A stretch of 64,000 nt of DNA, from NCBI RefSeq assembly GCF_042651565.1, contig NZ_JBHSDF010000003.1. One strand, given 5' to 3'. The DNA comes from Salinispirillum marinum (lineage in GTDB: Bacteria > Pseudomonadota > Gammaproteobacteria > Pseudomonadales > Natronospirillaceae). How positions within the stretch are numbered: the stretch's first letter is position 1; each line of letters starts with the position of its first letter. A model generated the notes under the pieces. It saw only the letters and a program-made list of their open reading frames with translations. It had not been told where the DNA came from and ran no database searches. Made by a program: the position numbers and the translations under genes. Of this stretch, positions 34,976 to 43,808 are shown piece after piece.

Positions 34976-35864
34976 CACCTTAGAGCAAACCAAGAGCAGC
35001 ATGGCTCACGATTTGTGGGAAATGTGCAAACCCAAAGTGGTCATGTTAATGATCATTACTTCGGTGGTCGGCATGGCTTTGGCAACACCGGGTTGGGTGG
35101 ACCCTTGGGTCATGTTCTTTGGCAACTTAGGTATCGCTTTGGTCGCGGCGAGTGGCGCTGCCATTAACCATATCGTTGACGAGCGTATTGATCAAAAAAT
35201 GCAGCGCACAGAGCGTCGGCCCATCGCGACCGGCCGTGTGACCCCCGCCGTCGGTGTGGCTTTCGCCGCCGTGCTGGCGGTAACGGGTAGCGTGATTCTG
35301 GCGCTCTTTACCAACTATCTGACCATGTGGTTGACGCTGGCAGCTTTGGTCGGCTATGCCTTTATTTACACCGGGTTTTTGAAACGCGCCACACCGCAAA
35401 ACATCGTTATTGGTGGGCTGGCGGGTGCTGCTCCCCCTTTATTGGGTTGGGTGGCGGTGACCGGACAGATAGACCCAATGGCGTTGTTGTTAGTATTGAT
35501 TGTATTTACGTGGACGCCACCACATTTCTGGGCGCTGGCCATTCATCGACGCGACGACTATGCCCGTGCAGAAGTCCCCATGTTGCCGGTAACGCACGGG
35601 GTCGCTTATACGCAATTGTTTGTGGTGCTGTATACGTTTTTACTGGCAGTGGTCACTGCGTTGCCCTTTCTGATCATGGAAGCCGGTCGGCTGTATTTAC
35701 TGGCGGCTATTCTATTGAACCTGCGCTTCTTGTATTGGGCCTTTAAACTGCGGGAAGACGTGGTACACGCCATGCCCACGTTTAAATTTTCAATCAGCTA
35801 TCTACTGTGGTTGTTTACGGCGCTGTTGGTGGACCACTACGTCTCTTTGCTTTTGGCGATGTAG
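34965..35864 (+). CDS. ctaB: Protohaem IX farnesyltransferase (haem O synthase)
   Basis: UbiA-type prenyltransferase that converts haem B to haem O, the substrate of CtaA. The 299-residue membrane protein shows the aspartate-rich region NHIVDERIDQKMQRTERRP near 65-85 and the second one around HRRDDYARAEVPMLPV. Its start lies inside the end of ctaA. It is the last gene of the oxidase-assembly run and converges on engB with 7 bp between stops. Confidence 0.96.
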   Translation: MVNSTLEQTKSSMAHDLWEMCKPKVVMLMIITSVVGMALATPGWVDPWVMFFGNLGIALVAASGAAINHIVDERIDQKMQRTERRPIATGRVTPAVGVAFAAVLAVTGSVILALFTNYLTMWLTLAALVGYAFIYTGFLKRATPQNIVIGGLAGAAPPLLGWVAVTGQIDPMALLLVLIVFTWTPPHFWALAIHRRDDYARAEVPMLPVTHGVAYTQLFVVLYTFLLAVVTALPFLIMEAGRLYLLAAILLNLRFLYWAFKLREDVVHAMPTFKFSISYLLWLFTALLVDHYVSLLLAM

Positions 35865-35871
35865 TTTTTGG

Positions 35872-36618
35872 TTATCTCGTCTTTGCCGTTGATGGCTTGG
35901 CGGTCGACGTCTTTGTCTTAACGGTTTTCGGTTTGGCTGGTCTAGCAGTCGATGCCTTTGGCGACGGGCGGGACTGTTCAGGCTGAATAGCTCCATCAGT
36001 CACTGGCACAAAATGCGGGGAATACCATGCGCTGAGTTTCGCCGTCAGTGCCTCTGTCCCGTCGCCGCTAAGGGACGAAAAGGTTTGAATGCTCACGCTG
36101 TCGGCCACTTCTACCAGACTTTTACGGGCTTCCAGCAAGGCTTTTTGTTGTGCACCGCGTTTAAGTTTATCGGCCTTGGTCAGCAGGATGTGCACGGGAA
36201 TGTCTGCGTCGACCGCCCACTGCAGCATCGCCTGATCAAACTCTTTAAAAGGGTGCCGAATGTCCATTAGGAGTACCAAGCCTATCAACGATTCGCGTTG
36301 TTGTAGGTATTCTTCGAGGTGCGCATCCCAGGCCTTTTTCAGCGCTTTTTCGACTCGGGCAAAACCATAGCCGGGTAAATCGACCAGACGCAGATCCGCA
36401 TGGCCGAAATGAAAGTAATTGATCTGTTGCGTGCGACCCGGTGTTTTACTGGTGCGGGCAAGTTTGCGGCTTTGCGTCAGGGTATTCAAAGCACTGGATT
36501 TACCGGCGTTTGAACGACCCGCAAAAGCCACCTCCGCCCCGGTATCCGCAGGACAGCTTTTGAGGGAAGGCGCGCTCAACATAAATTGTGCTTGATGAAA
36601 ATTGATCAATTCCGACAT
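35872..36618 (-). CDS. engB: Ribosome biogenesis GTP-binding protein EngB (YihA)
   Basis: Essential GTPase linked to large-subunit assembly. I choose ATG 36618 (MSELINFHQAQF); an upstream in-frame start at 36648 gives an atypical extension. The 248 residues carry G1 GRSNAGKSS near 36, G2/G3 around TPGRTQQ and DLPGYGFARV, and G4 TKAD. The last 45 residues form a Lys/Thr/Ala/Pro-rich low-complexity tail with repeats such as TAKPSTAKTR, unusual in length for the family and possibly an RNA-binding extension. Confidence 0.95.
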   Translation of the reverse strand: MSELINFHQAQFMLSAPSLKSCPADTGAEVAFAGRSNAGKSSALNTLTQSRKLARTSKTPGRTQQINYFHFGHADLRLVDLPGYGFARVEKALKKAWDAHLEEYLQQRESLIGLVLLMDIRHPFKEFDQAMLQWAVDADIPVHILLTKADKLKRGAQQKALLEARKSLVEVADSVSIQTFSSLSGDGTEALTAKLSAWYSPHFVPVTDGAIQPEQSRPSPKASTARPAKPKTVKTKTSTAKPSTAKTR

Positions 36619-36678
36619 GACAACACTCGGTAAGCGTCCTATACGCAATGCCGAACAGGCAAAACAGGTACAGTGACA

Positions 36679-37008
36679 ATGGTATTAAAGGGTTATGCAG
36701 CGCAGTGTAGCAAAATATTGGCGGTAGCGATGCTCAGTCTTGGCGCGGGAGCTACAGAGTTTGCACCCGGCGAGGTGGTTGAGCGGTTTTGCGCAGCCTG
36801 CCATGAACGAGGTATCGCCAATGCACCAAGAATCGACCAGGTAAGTGACTGGCAGAGCCGTCTGGAAATGTCGTCGCTGGAAGAAATTATCGCTCGTGGC
36901 TGGGCAGGAAATCGTCGAATGCCGCCAAAAGGCTATTGTACGCGCTGTACAGAGGAAGATTTCGCGGCTGCGGTGCAAGAGATGTTACCAGAGCAATTGC
37001 TCCCATAG
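36679..37008 (+). CDS. Cytochrome c5-like monohaem protein
   Basis: Small periplasmic c-type cytochrome of 109 residues from ATG 36679. It has a signal peptide (cleavage near GAGATEF), a haem site CAACH near residue 39 and the cytochrome c5 ending MPPKGYCTRCTEEDF with the axial Met and an extra Cys pair. It could feed electrons to the oxidase encoded upstream. The diverging engB start is 60 bp away; cytochrome c4 follows after 59 bp. Confidence 0.9.
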   Translation: MVLKGYAAQCSKILAVAMLSLGAGATEFAPGEVVERFCAACHERGIANAPRIDQVSDWQSRLEMSSLEEIIARGWAGNRRMPPKGYCTRCTEEDFAAAVQEMLPEQLLP

Positions 37009-37067
37009 CCTTCGATGGTTAAACTATCGCCCATTACAGAATTCACTACTTACAATTGGAAGGCATA

Positions 37068-37700
37068 ATGAAAAAGACCATCACGGCTATGCTTGCAGTG
37101 TTCGGGCTGGCTACGTTTGCACAAGCAGAGGGTGACGCCGCGCGCGGTGAAACACTATCGGCCACCTGTGCTGCGTGTCACGGAGCGGACGGAAACAGTG
37201 CAGATCCCGCAAACCCTAAAATCGCCGGGCAAAATGAAATATACCTGTTTGAGCAATTGCTGGCCTTCCAAACCGGCGAGCGTGTGAATGCCATCATGAC
37301 CGGTATGGTCGGCTCATTGAGTGAGCAAGACATGATGGATCTGGCTGCCTTCTATGCCGCGCAAGAGAGCACGATTGGTGAAGCCGATGCAGATTTGGTC
37401 GCTTTGGGCGAGCGCATTTATCGCGGTGGTGTGATCGACAGCGGTGTGCCGGGATGCATCGCTTGCCATGGTGCCAACGGACAGGGTAACGCCCCGGCCG
37501 GTTTTCCAGCCTTGGGTGGACAGCACGCTCAATACACCATTGCGCAGCTCGAAGCCTACCGTAACGGCTATCGCGCTGCCGAGCCAGCAGCTGATGCACG
37601 TATGACCGATGGCGACACCCGTGTTATGCGCAGCACCGCTTTTAATTTGAAAGATTTCGAAATTGAAGCAGTAGCCGCCTATATTCAGGGTTTGCATTGA
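37068..37700 (+). CDS. Dihaem cytochrome c4
   Basis: Periplasmic dihaem electron carrier, 210 residues from ATG 37068 after GGAAGG. A signal peptide ends near FAQAEGD. Two homologous domains each carry one haem site, CAACHGADG near 31 and CIACHGANG near 133, with downstream methionines as axial ligands. Together with the neighbouring cytochrome c5 it probably donates electrons to the caa3 oxidase. A terminator follows at 37726-37752. Confidence 0.93.
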   Translation: MKKTITAMLAVFGLATFAQAEGDAARGETLSATCAACHGADGNSADPANPKIAGQNEIYLFEQLLAFQTGERVNAIMTGMVGSLSEQDMMDLAAFYAAQESTIGEADADLVALGERIYRGGVIDSGVPGCIACHGANGQGNAPAGFPALGGQHAQYTIAQLEAYRNGYRAAEPAADARMTDGDTRVMRSTAFNLKDFEIEAVAAYIQGLH

Positions 37701-37725
37701 TTTAATAGACGATTAAAGCAAACGT

Positions 37726-37752
37726 AAAAAGACGGTTTCGGCCGTCTTTTTT
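37726..37752 (+). terminator. Rho-independent terminator after cytochrome c4
   Basis: A-rich bases plus GACGG pair with CCGTC and a T run across the loop TTTCGG, the common hairpin-plus-U-tract form. It lies about 30 bp after the cytochrome c4 stop. Confidence 0.85.
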
Positions 37753-37802
37753 GTGTCTAATAGAGTCACAAGACAGCAACCCAATTCAAGCAGGATGTAT
37801 TC

Positions 37803-38447
37803 ATGTTGAATCGCAGTATTACCATGCTCGGTGCTTTACTGGTCAGTGCTCTATTACTGACTTCAGCGCAAGCACAAACGTTAGAAGAAGGTGTTCATTA
37901 TCGCGAGTTGGCGCGACCACTCAATGTCGCTATTCCGGCAGGAAAAGACGGCTTGATACAGGAGTTCTTCTGGTACGGTTGTATCCACTGTTTCAACCTC
38001 GAAACGGCGGTACAACGTTTCAAGGCCCAGTTACCTGAAAATCTGGTCTTTGAAGAGGTGCCAGCCACCTTCAGCGCCGTACACGAACTGCACGGTAGAG
38101 CCTTTTATACTTGGCAGTTTCTTGACCTTCCTGCCGATACCCACATGGCGATTTACAACGAGATTTTTGTGAATCGGAATAACTTGCGGACAGAGCGAGA
38201 CTTAGCGGCCTTTTTTGCACGCCAAGGTGTATCCGAAGACCGCTTTGAACAAATGTTTAATTCTTTTTCCGTGCGCACGAAAACGCGGGTCGCCCAAAAC
38301 ATGACGGCACAGGCACAAGTTCGGGGCACGCCGTCAGTGGTGGTTAACGGCCGGTATTTGATTGAGAGCGGTTTGCCCGGCGTACGTACAAATGAAGATA
38401 TGTTGCGTATTGCCCAGCAATTGGCGCAGCAGACCGCCGCGCAATAA
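37803..38447 (+). CDS. dsbA: Thiol:disulfide interchange protein DsbA-like, CIHC active site
   Basis: Periplasmic oxidase that introduces disulfide bonds. The 214 residues begin with a signal peptide (cleavage near SAQAQTL) and have the thioredoxin fold with helical insertion. The active site reads CIHC in FFWYGCIHCFNLE, where most DsbA proteins have CPHC; the isoleucine may alter redox potential. The cis-proline loop RGTPSVVVNGRY is intact. It is flanked by terminators on both sides, so it is probably transcribed alone. Confidence 0.92.
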   Translation: MLNRSITMLGALLVSALLLTSAQAQTLEEGVHYRELARPLNVAIPAGKDGLIQEFFWYGCIHCFNLETAVQRFKAQLPENLVFEEVPATFSAVHELHGRAFYTWQFLDLPADTHMAIYNEIFVNRNNLRTERDLAAFFARQGVSEDRFEQMFNSFSVRTKTRVAQNMTAQAQVRGTPSVVVNGRYLIESGLPGVRTNEDMLRIAQQLAQQTAAQ

Positions 38448-38473
38448 CGGCGGTTCTTTCAAGTTGCGACAAT

Positions 38474-38500
38474 AAAAAAGGGACATCATGTCCCTTTTTT
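38474..38500. terminator. Bidirectional terminator between dsbA and the PA3496-like gene
   Basis: AAAAAAGGGACA and TGTCCCTTTTTT form a perfect inverted repeat around the loop TCA. With A and T runs on both sides it can end transcription of dsbA and of the convergent small gene. Confidence 0.88.
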
Positions 38501-38506
38501 ATGGCA

Positions 38507-38701
38507 TCAAGATAAGAGTTCTAAGTCCCAGTCACCCAGCTCCTGACGCAAGCGCTGACGTTCGAGGTGGTCTTCAACAGCGCGGCGCGCGGCCAACTTT
38601 CGATGGTTATTGTGACGTTTGTTTTCGTTGCTATCGGATGCCCTATGAAGGCTGTCATCTTCAATATTCGCTAACTCGATTTCAAACAAGTTCACCGACA
38701 T
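38507..38701 (-). CDS. Small charged protein, PA3496-like
   Basis: A 64-residue hydrophilic protein whose second half, ARRAVEDHLERQRLRQELGD, resembles the PA3496 family of small putative envelope-integrity proteins in Pseudomonas. There is no signal peptide or membrane helix. Its stop lies just beyond the bidirectional terminator. The 276 bp upstream (38702-38977) hold no gene that I can support, only AT-rich sequence and a 23-codon frame without a ribosome site. Confidence 0.6.
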   Translation of the reverse strand: MSVNLFEIELANIEDDSLHRASDSNENKRHNNHRKLAARRAVEDHLERQRLRQELGDWDLELLS

Positions 38702-38977
38702 GCGTGTAACTCCTTGATTAAGCAGCGGCGAGATCCTAAGGACCTGCCTGTTGTTATTTTTTTACTGCCAATGCCTTAAAGCGGCTGCACCATTTTATGA
38801 CATTGACCGAGACGGCACAAATTTTATGCTCAATATCTGACCAATTGATGACAATTAAGGCCAATTTCTGCGTTTTAACAGAGTTTCAGATGAACATAAG
38901 CAAGGTAAATGCCAAGGATGGGGTGCAGCATATTGTCCAGTTTTTGTCAGCGGTTGGTTAGGTGGGGCGATGATTCC

Positions 38978-41410
38978 TTAGTGCACATGAATGTTGTCCC
39001 CCCGGTCGTGTAATGCCACTTGGTTCAATAACGTCAATAGCGCTGAACTATCCAGTGGCGCAGCAAAATATGGGCCTTCAACAGAATCGACCCCCAAACG
39101 ATGCAACTGACGCAGGCTTGGTTCGTTAACCACTCCAGTGACGGCGAGCCGCCATCCCAGCTCACGTGCAGTGGCCAGTAAAAGCTGGATCTGAGGGCTT
39201 AAAGGCGATGCTTGCAGCATCGCATGGCTTAACCGTAAGGTGGAAAGCGGGAGACGACTGAGTTGGTCCATAGTGAGGTTCAAAGTGCCTAAGCAGTCTA
39301 AACTGACTAACACGCCACGACTGTGTAACACCGCAATTTGCCGCACGATGTGTTCAAAACGGCTGGTGTCTAAATGGTGAGCCGCTAACGATATTTCTAA
39401 CTGGTGGAGCGGGAACTGCAATTCGTCAGCCACTGACATCACTAAGGTCGCCAATTGGTCATTGGCGGCGGTCGTACCATTCAGTGGATAAGACAGCATG
39501 ACGGGTTCGGAACTGTAGGACGGCACCGCTTGCGCCGTACGAATGGCTTCCGCCAACAGTTGGCGAAATAAACGTTCCTCCAGATGGCGTTCCCGCGCCA
39601 TTTGAAACAGTGGTTCATCCATGAAAGCATGCGCGCGTTCATTTGTTAGCGTTGTGTACGCGCGCAAGCCAATGGCTATTTCATCATGCGGCGCCGCATA
39701 CATTGGCACGTAGCGCAGTGGAGAATTCAAGTTCGTCAGAATATCCTGCAAATACTGCACAATGGTGGCGCGCTCGAGCGCGGAATAGGTTAAGGCTTCA
39801 CCGCCTAATAACACCTGATTACCGCCATTGGCTTTGGCTTCTTGCAGCGCATTGCGCGCATCATTAAAGCCATGATGTACATTATGCTCGGTGAGTTCGA
39901 TCAAACCGATGGACACGCCCATTAATACATCGGCCTGGTCCAGCATCATGGGTCGATGCATGTCCTGCACAATTTGTAAGCACAGTTGCTTCAAGCGTTG
40001 CGTCGTTTCGTAATGGGAAAAGAGTAAGGCGAACTCATCTGCACCCAAGCGTGCCGCCATAATCAGGGGTGCACCGTAGTGATTCAAGCGCGCCGCCAGA
40101 TGTTGCAGAATCTGGTCACCCGCCGAGTGCCCATATTGCTCATTGAGTTGGCGAAAACCATCGACATTAAGAATACCCAACGCCAGTTGATGTGCTGGCA
40201 AATGATCCATGCGTCGATAGTAGTCCAGATGCTGATGAAAATAATGGCGGTTAGCTAAGCCCGTTAGCGGGTCATAATGGGCTTCCGAGCTAGGTATCAT
40301 GGCGGGCTGCTGGCTGAGGTCACGGCAAAAGCACAGGTAATGCGCCACATGATCGCCAATAAACACCGAGCGTATGTTCATGAATAAGGGGAAGGCCGAG
40401 CCGTCCGCACGAGCTTCTAGAATCTCCCCTTCCCAATGGCCTTGGCGTTCCAGACCGTTGGTAATTTGTGGAATTAATTCACTGTGACTACAGGAAGTCC
40501 AAGGCCGGTTTACCCAATCCGTGGCTGGACGACGCAGCATATCAGCGAACGCCGGATTCATCGCCGTGATATTAAATTGGCGATCCAATACCAGCAAAGG
40601 GTCCCGGTTGCCACTGAACAAACTGGCGGCCAAGGTCAGTTCACGCTCCCGGTTTACTTCTGTGGTGATGTTGCGGCGGGTGCCGAGAATTCGTGCGGGC
40701 CGTCGCTGTGCGTCATAGGCAATGGTACGACCCCGATCTTCCACCCAAAGGCTTGGGTCTTGTTGGGTGCGATAACGCATGATCAGATAGGCTGTGCGGC
40801 CCTTCAAATGGTTTTGAATGGCCGTGCGCACTTGAGGGAAGTCTTCGGCGTAAACGAAATCACGCAAATCGAGCATCTGCCCATGCTGCGATTGCCCAAA
40901 CCCGCCATCCGGCCCTTCGATGGAAAACGTACGTGCTGCGACATGCCAATCCCAGACCGCCAACTGGCTAGCTTGCATGGCCAATTGCAATTTCTGTTCA
41001 CTCTCGCGCAGCGCGTCCGTGTATTCGCCGGTCAAGCGAATTTCTGTACTGAGCTGTCGGTTAGCATCAGCCAGTTCGCGCGTGCGCTCGGCTACCCGTA
41101 ACGCCATAAATTCGCGTTGTTCCTGCAGCGAGCGACGCAACATCCGTTGTTTTCTCGCTTGGTTGCGTGCCCAATAAAACTGATAAACGGTGACCAATAC
41201 GGCACTTAACGCCAGCGCAGACATGATGGTGGACATGGCCCAGCCCGGCGCAATGGGGCCCCACCACCAAAGGATGGACACCGCGCCGACCATAACAAAG
41301 ACAAACAGCACTAAAAGGCTAGCCATCGGCGCACGCCGAATGCGCAGCATCATATAGCGCCATCGGCGTGTCATGGTACGGTGCAGATAAGCATGGAGTA
41401 ATTTGGACAT
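38978..41410 (-). CDS. Membrane PAS-GGDEF-EAL protein with degenerate catalytic motifs
   Basis: An 810-residue protein of the c-di-GMP family. It has two N-terminal membrane helices (about 28-75), a coiled coil, two PAS domains (about 120-240 and 255-370), a GGDEF domain (about 375-545) and an EAL domain (about 555-800). The GGDEF site reads RLGADEFALL near 452, with Ala for the second Gly. The EAL domain lacks the EAL and EVE-type acidic residues: VTGVVNEPS stands where AEGVE is usual and SLDCLGTLN where DDFGTG is usual. It may be a c-di-GMP or GTP sensor rather than an enzyme. A LexA-like box lies directly upstream of its ATG; no Shine-Dalgarno sequence is visible there. Confidence 0.85.
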   Translation of the reverse strand: MSKLLHAYLHRTMTRRWRYMMLRIRRAPMASLLVLFVFVMVGAVSILWWWGPIAPGWAMSTIMSALALSAVLVTVYQFYWARNQARKQRMLRRSLQEQREFMALRVAERTRELADANRQLSTEIRLTGEYTDALRESEQKLQLAMQASQLAVWDWHVAARTFSIEGPDGGFGQSQHGQMLDLRDFVYAEDFPQVRTAIQNHLKGRTAYLIMRYRTQQDPSLWVEDRGRTIAYDAQRRPARILGTRRNITTEVNRERELTLAASLFSGNRDPLLVLDRQFNITAMNPAFADMLRRPATDWVNRPWTSCSHSELIPQITNGLERQGHWEGEILEARADGSAFPLFMNIRSVFIGDHVAHYLCFCRDLSQQPAMIPSSEAHYDPLTGLANRHYFHQHLDYYRRMDHLPAHQLALGILNVDGFRQLNEQYGHSAGDQILQHLAARLNHYGAPLIMAARLGADEFALLFSHYETTQRLKQLCLQIVQDMHRPMMLDQADVLMGVSIGLIELTEHNVHHGFNDARNALQEAKANGGNQVLLGGEALTYSALERATIVQYLQDILTNLNSPLRYVPMYAAPHDEIAIGLRAYTTLTNERAHAFMDEPLFQMARERHLEERLFRQLLAEAIRTAQAVPSYSSEPVMLSYPLNGTTAANDQLATLVMSVADELQFPLHQLEISLAAHHLDTSRFEHIVRQIAVLHSRGVLVSLDCLGTLNLTMDQLSRLPLSTLRLSHAMLQASPLSPQIQLLLATARELGWRLAVTGVVNEPSLRQLHRLGVDSVEGPYFAAPLDSSALLTLLNQVALHDRGDNIHVH

Positions 41411-41413
41411 GAC

Positions 41414-41429
41414 TTGTATATATATACAG
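41414..41429. promoter_or_regulatory. LexA-like SOS box between the GGDEF/EAL gene and uvrD
   Basis: TTGTATATATATACAG matches the gammaproteobacterial LexA consensus CTGT-N8-ACAG at all but the first base, with the favoured alternating AT core. It overlaps a plausible plus-strand promoter, -35 TTGTAT at 41414-41419 and -10 TAAAAT at 41436-41441 with a 16-bp spacer, which would serve uvrD. On the other strand it ends 3 bp before the GGDEF/EAL start codon. Confidence 0.7.
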
Positions 41430-41586
41430 CTAAGTTAAAATGCCGATGCAATCCGTCTGCGTCAGGAAGACCCGTTAGCAGTCGCTCGCGCTCAGTACAT
41501 CACCATCGGACGCCATGTACTGTCTACTTTCCATGGTCTAACAGTAGTCGCTGCCCTGCATTTGTGCCACTTCGTCGGAGAAAAAC

Positions 41587-43740
41587 ATGTCCATTCTTGA
41601 ACGGCTGCAACACTTGAACGCTCCCCAGCGTGATGCAGTGCAAGCAGACGATCAATACCTGTTGGTGCTCGCGGGCGCAGGCAGCGGAAAAACCCGTGTT
41701 CTGACGCACCGTATTGCGTGGCTGTTAGAAACAGGATTAGCCGCACCCACCGGTGTGTTGGCAGTTACCTTTACCAACAAAGCCGCGCGTGAAATGCGCC
41801 TACGGTTGGAGGACTTATTGGCCCAACCGGTGCAGGATATGTGGATAGGGACCTTTCATGGCTTGGCGCATCGGTTGTTGCGACAACACCACCTAGAAGC
41901 CAATTTACCCCGTGAATTTCAGATTCTGGACAGCGACGACCAACTGCGGCTGATCAAACGCATAATGAATGAACTGGGCCTGCAAGACAGCACCATCGAA
42001 CCCAAACAAGCCCAGTGGTTTATTAATGAACAAAAAGATGAAGGCAAACGGGTAGCGCATTTGGCCCCCCCGCAGGACGCCTTCGCCCGCCAATGTCATG
42101 CTATTTATGGTGCATATCAGACGGCCTGTGACCGAGCGGGTGTGGTCGATTTTGCTGAATTGCTGTTGCGCGCGCATGAACTCTGGCGTCACAACCCGGC
42201 CTTGTTGCAACACTATCAAACCCGGTTTCGGCATGTCTTGGTCGATGAGTTTCAAGACATCAATACCATTCAATACGCGTGGATACGCGTGTTGTTGGGC
42301 ACGACCGGGCAGCTCACCGTGGTGGGCGATGATGATCAGTCAATTTATGGCTGGCGTGGTGCCAAGGCGGAAACCTTGCAGTTGTTTCAACAGGACTACC
42401 CGGCCGCCCGACTGATTCGCCTCGAGCAGAATTATCGTTCCACAAAAACCATTCTGGCCGCGGCCAATGCGGTGATTGAAAAAAATCAGGGGCGATTGGG
42501 TAAAGAGCTGTGGTCGTCCGGGGAAGAAGGCGAGCCGATTCAACTGTATGCCGCCTTCAATGAACAAGATGAAGCCCGTTTCGTCGCCGAGCAAATCGAA
42601 GATTGGGCGGAATCCGGTCATTCGGTGGATGATATTGCCATTCTCTATCGTTCCAACGCGCAATCCCGGGTGCTGGAAGAAGCTTTGTTACGCGCTCGTA
42701 TCCCGTATCGCATTTATGGCGGCATGCGCTTTTATGAGCGCTTGGAAATTCGCAATGCACTGGCCTATTTGCGTTTGGTAAATAATCCGTTGGACGACAC
42801 CGCGCTAGAACGGGTCATCAACGTACCGCCACGCGGCGTAGGGGAAAAATCGCTCGAAAAAATTCGTCAACTGGCCCGCGAAGAAGGCTGTTCGTTGTGG
42901 GAAGCGGCGCAGCGCAGTACCACCCTGAAATTGGTCAGTGGCAAGGCCTTCACGGCCCTACAGGCGTTTTTTGCCTTAATGGATGAGTTACAGCAAAACC
43001 GCCAGCGCTTGGCCCTAGCGGATTTACTGACCACCGTACTCGATATGACCGGGCTGGTGGACTACCACAAGCAGGAAAAAGGCGAGCGCGGGCAAGCCCG
43101 AGTCGAAAACTTACAAGAGCTGGTGGGCGCCTTGCGCAGCTTTGAGGTGGACGAAACACAAGACCCGCTGGCCGAGTTTCTAGCCCAAGCGAGCTTGGAT
43201 GCGGGAGATGCACAGGCCGATGAGCATGAAGCCGCGGTCACCTTAATGACCTTGCATTCGGCCAAAGGTCTGGAGTTTCCTGTGGTTTTTCTGGTCGGCC
43301 TGGAAGAAGGGTTATTTCCCCACAAGCGCTGTCTGGACGACCCTGAACAATTGGAGGAAGAGCGTCGGCTTTGCTACGTCGGTATTACACGAGCCGAGCA
43401 ACAACTGTATTTAACCCATGCCGAAAGCCGACGACTTTATGGTCAGGACAGCTTCAACCGGATTTCACGTTTTGTGCGGGAAATTCCCCCCGATTTACTG
43501 GCTGAAGTGCGACTTAATATGCAGGTTAGCCGACCGGTGAGCTGGTCTTCTAACGACAGCCTCCAACAACAACCCTCACCCATTCAATTGGGGGCCTTGG
43601 TTAAGCACCCGTTTTTTGGTGAAGGTGTGGTGCTGGACTTTTCCGGTACGGGTCCAAACGCTACCGTAGCGGTGAACTTTGCAGACGGTGGCGTAAAGCA
43701 ATTGGTGTATCAATTCGCAAAATTGGAAGTGATCGGGTAA
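41587..43740 (+). CDS. uvrD: DNA helicase II (UvrD/MutU)
   Basis: Superfamily 1 3'-5' helicase of nucleotide-excision and mismatch repair. The 717 residues match E. coli UvrD (720). Motif I AGAGSGKTRVL is near 32, followed by FTNKAAREMR (Ia), VDEFQDIN (II), GDDDQSIYGWRGA (III), QNYRST (IV), TLHSAKGLEF (V) and VGITRAEQ (VI). The C-terminal 60 residues include the Tudor-like segment HPFFGEGVVLDFSG. A LexA-like box lies 158 bp upstream, as expected since uvrD is SOS-induced in E. coli. Confidence 0.97.
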   Translation: MSILERLQHLNAPQRDAVQADDQYLLVLAGAGSGKTRVLTHRIAWLLETGLAAPTGVLAVTFTNKAAREMRLRLEDLLAQPVQDMWIGTFHGLAHRLLRQHHLEANLPREFQILDSDDQLRLIKRIMNELGLQDSTIEPKQAQWFINEQKDEGKRVAHLAPPQDAFARQCHAIYGAYQTACDRAGVVDFAELLLRAHELWRHNPALLQHYQTRFRHVLVDEFQDINTIQYAWIRVLLGTTGQLTVVGDDDQSIYGWRGAKAETLQLFQQDYPAARLIRLEQNYRSTKTILAAANAVIEKNQGRLGKELWSSGEEGEPIQLYAAFNEQDEARFVAEQIEDWAESGHSVDDIAILYRSNAQSRVLEEALLRARIPYRIYGGMRFYERLEIRNALAYLRLVNNPLDDTALERVINVPPRGVGEKSLEKIRQLAREEGCSLWEAAQRSTTLKLVSGKAFTALQAFFALMDELQQNRQRLALADLLTTVLDMTGLVDYHKQEKGERGQARVENLQELVGALRSFEVDETQDPLAEFLAQASLDAGDAQADEHEAAVTLMTLHSAKGLEFPVVFLVGLEEGLFPHKRCLDDPEQLEEERRLCYVGITRAEQQLYLTHAESRRLYGQDSFNRISRFVREIPPDLLAEVRLNMQVSRPVSWSSNDSLQQQPSPIQLGALVKHPFFGEGVVLDFSGTGPNATVAVNFADGGVKQLVYQFAKLEVIG

Positions 43741-43808
43741 TCGCACTGTTGTCCAACGAGCCCTGCCGTTATACTGACGCGAACCAAAAATAATACTTGC
43801 AGGTTTCC

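Noticed and set aside
38890..38961. 23-codon frame (MNISKVNAKDG...) in the gap before the GGDEF/EAL gene
   Set aside because: No ribosome-binding site, no known family, and a length expected by chance.
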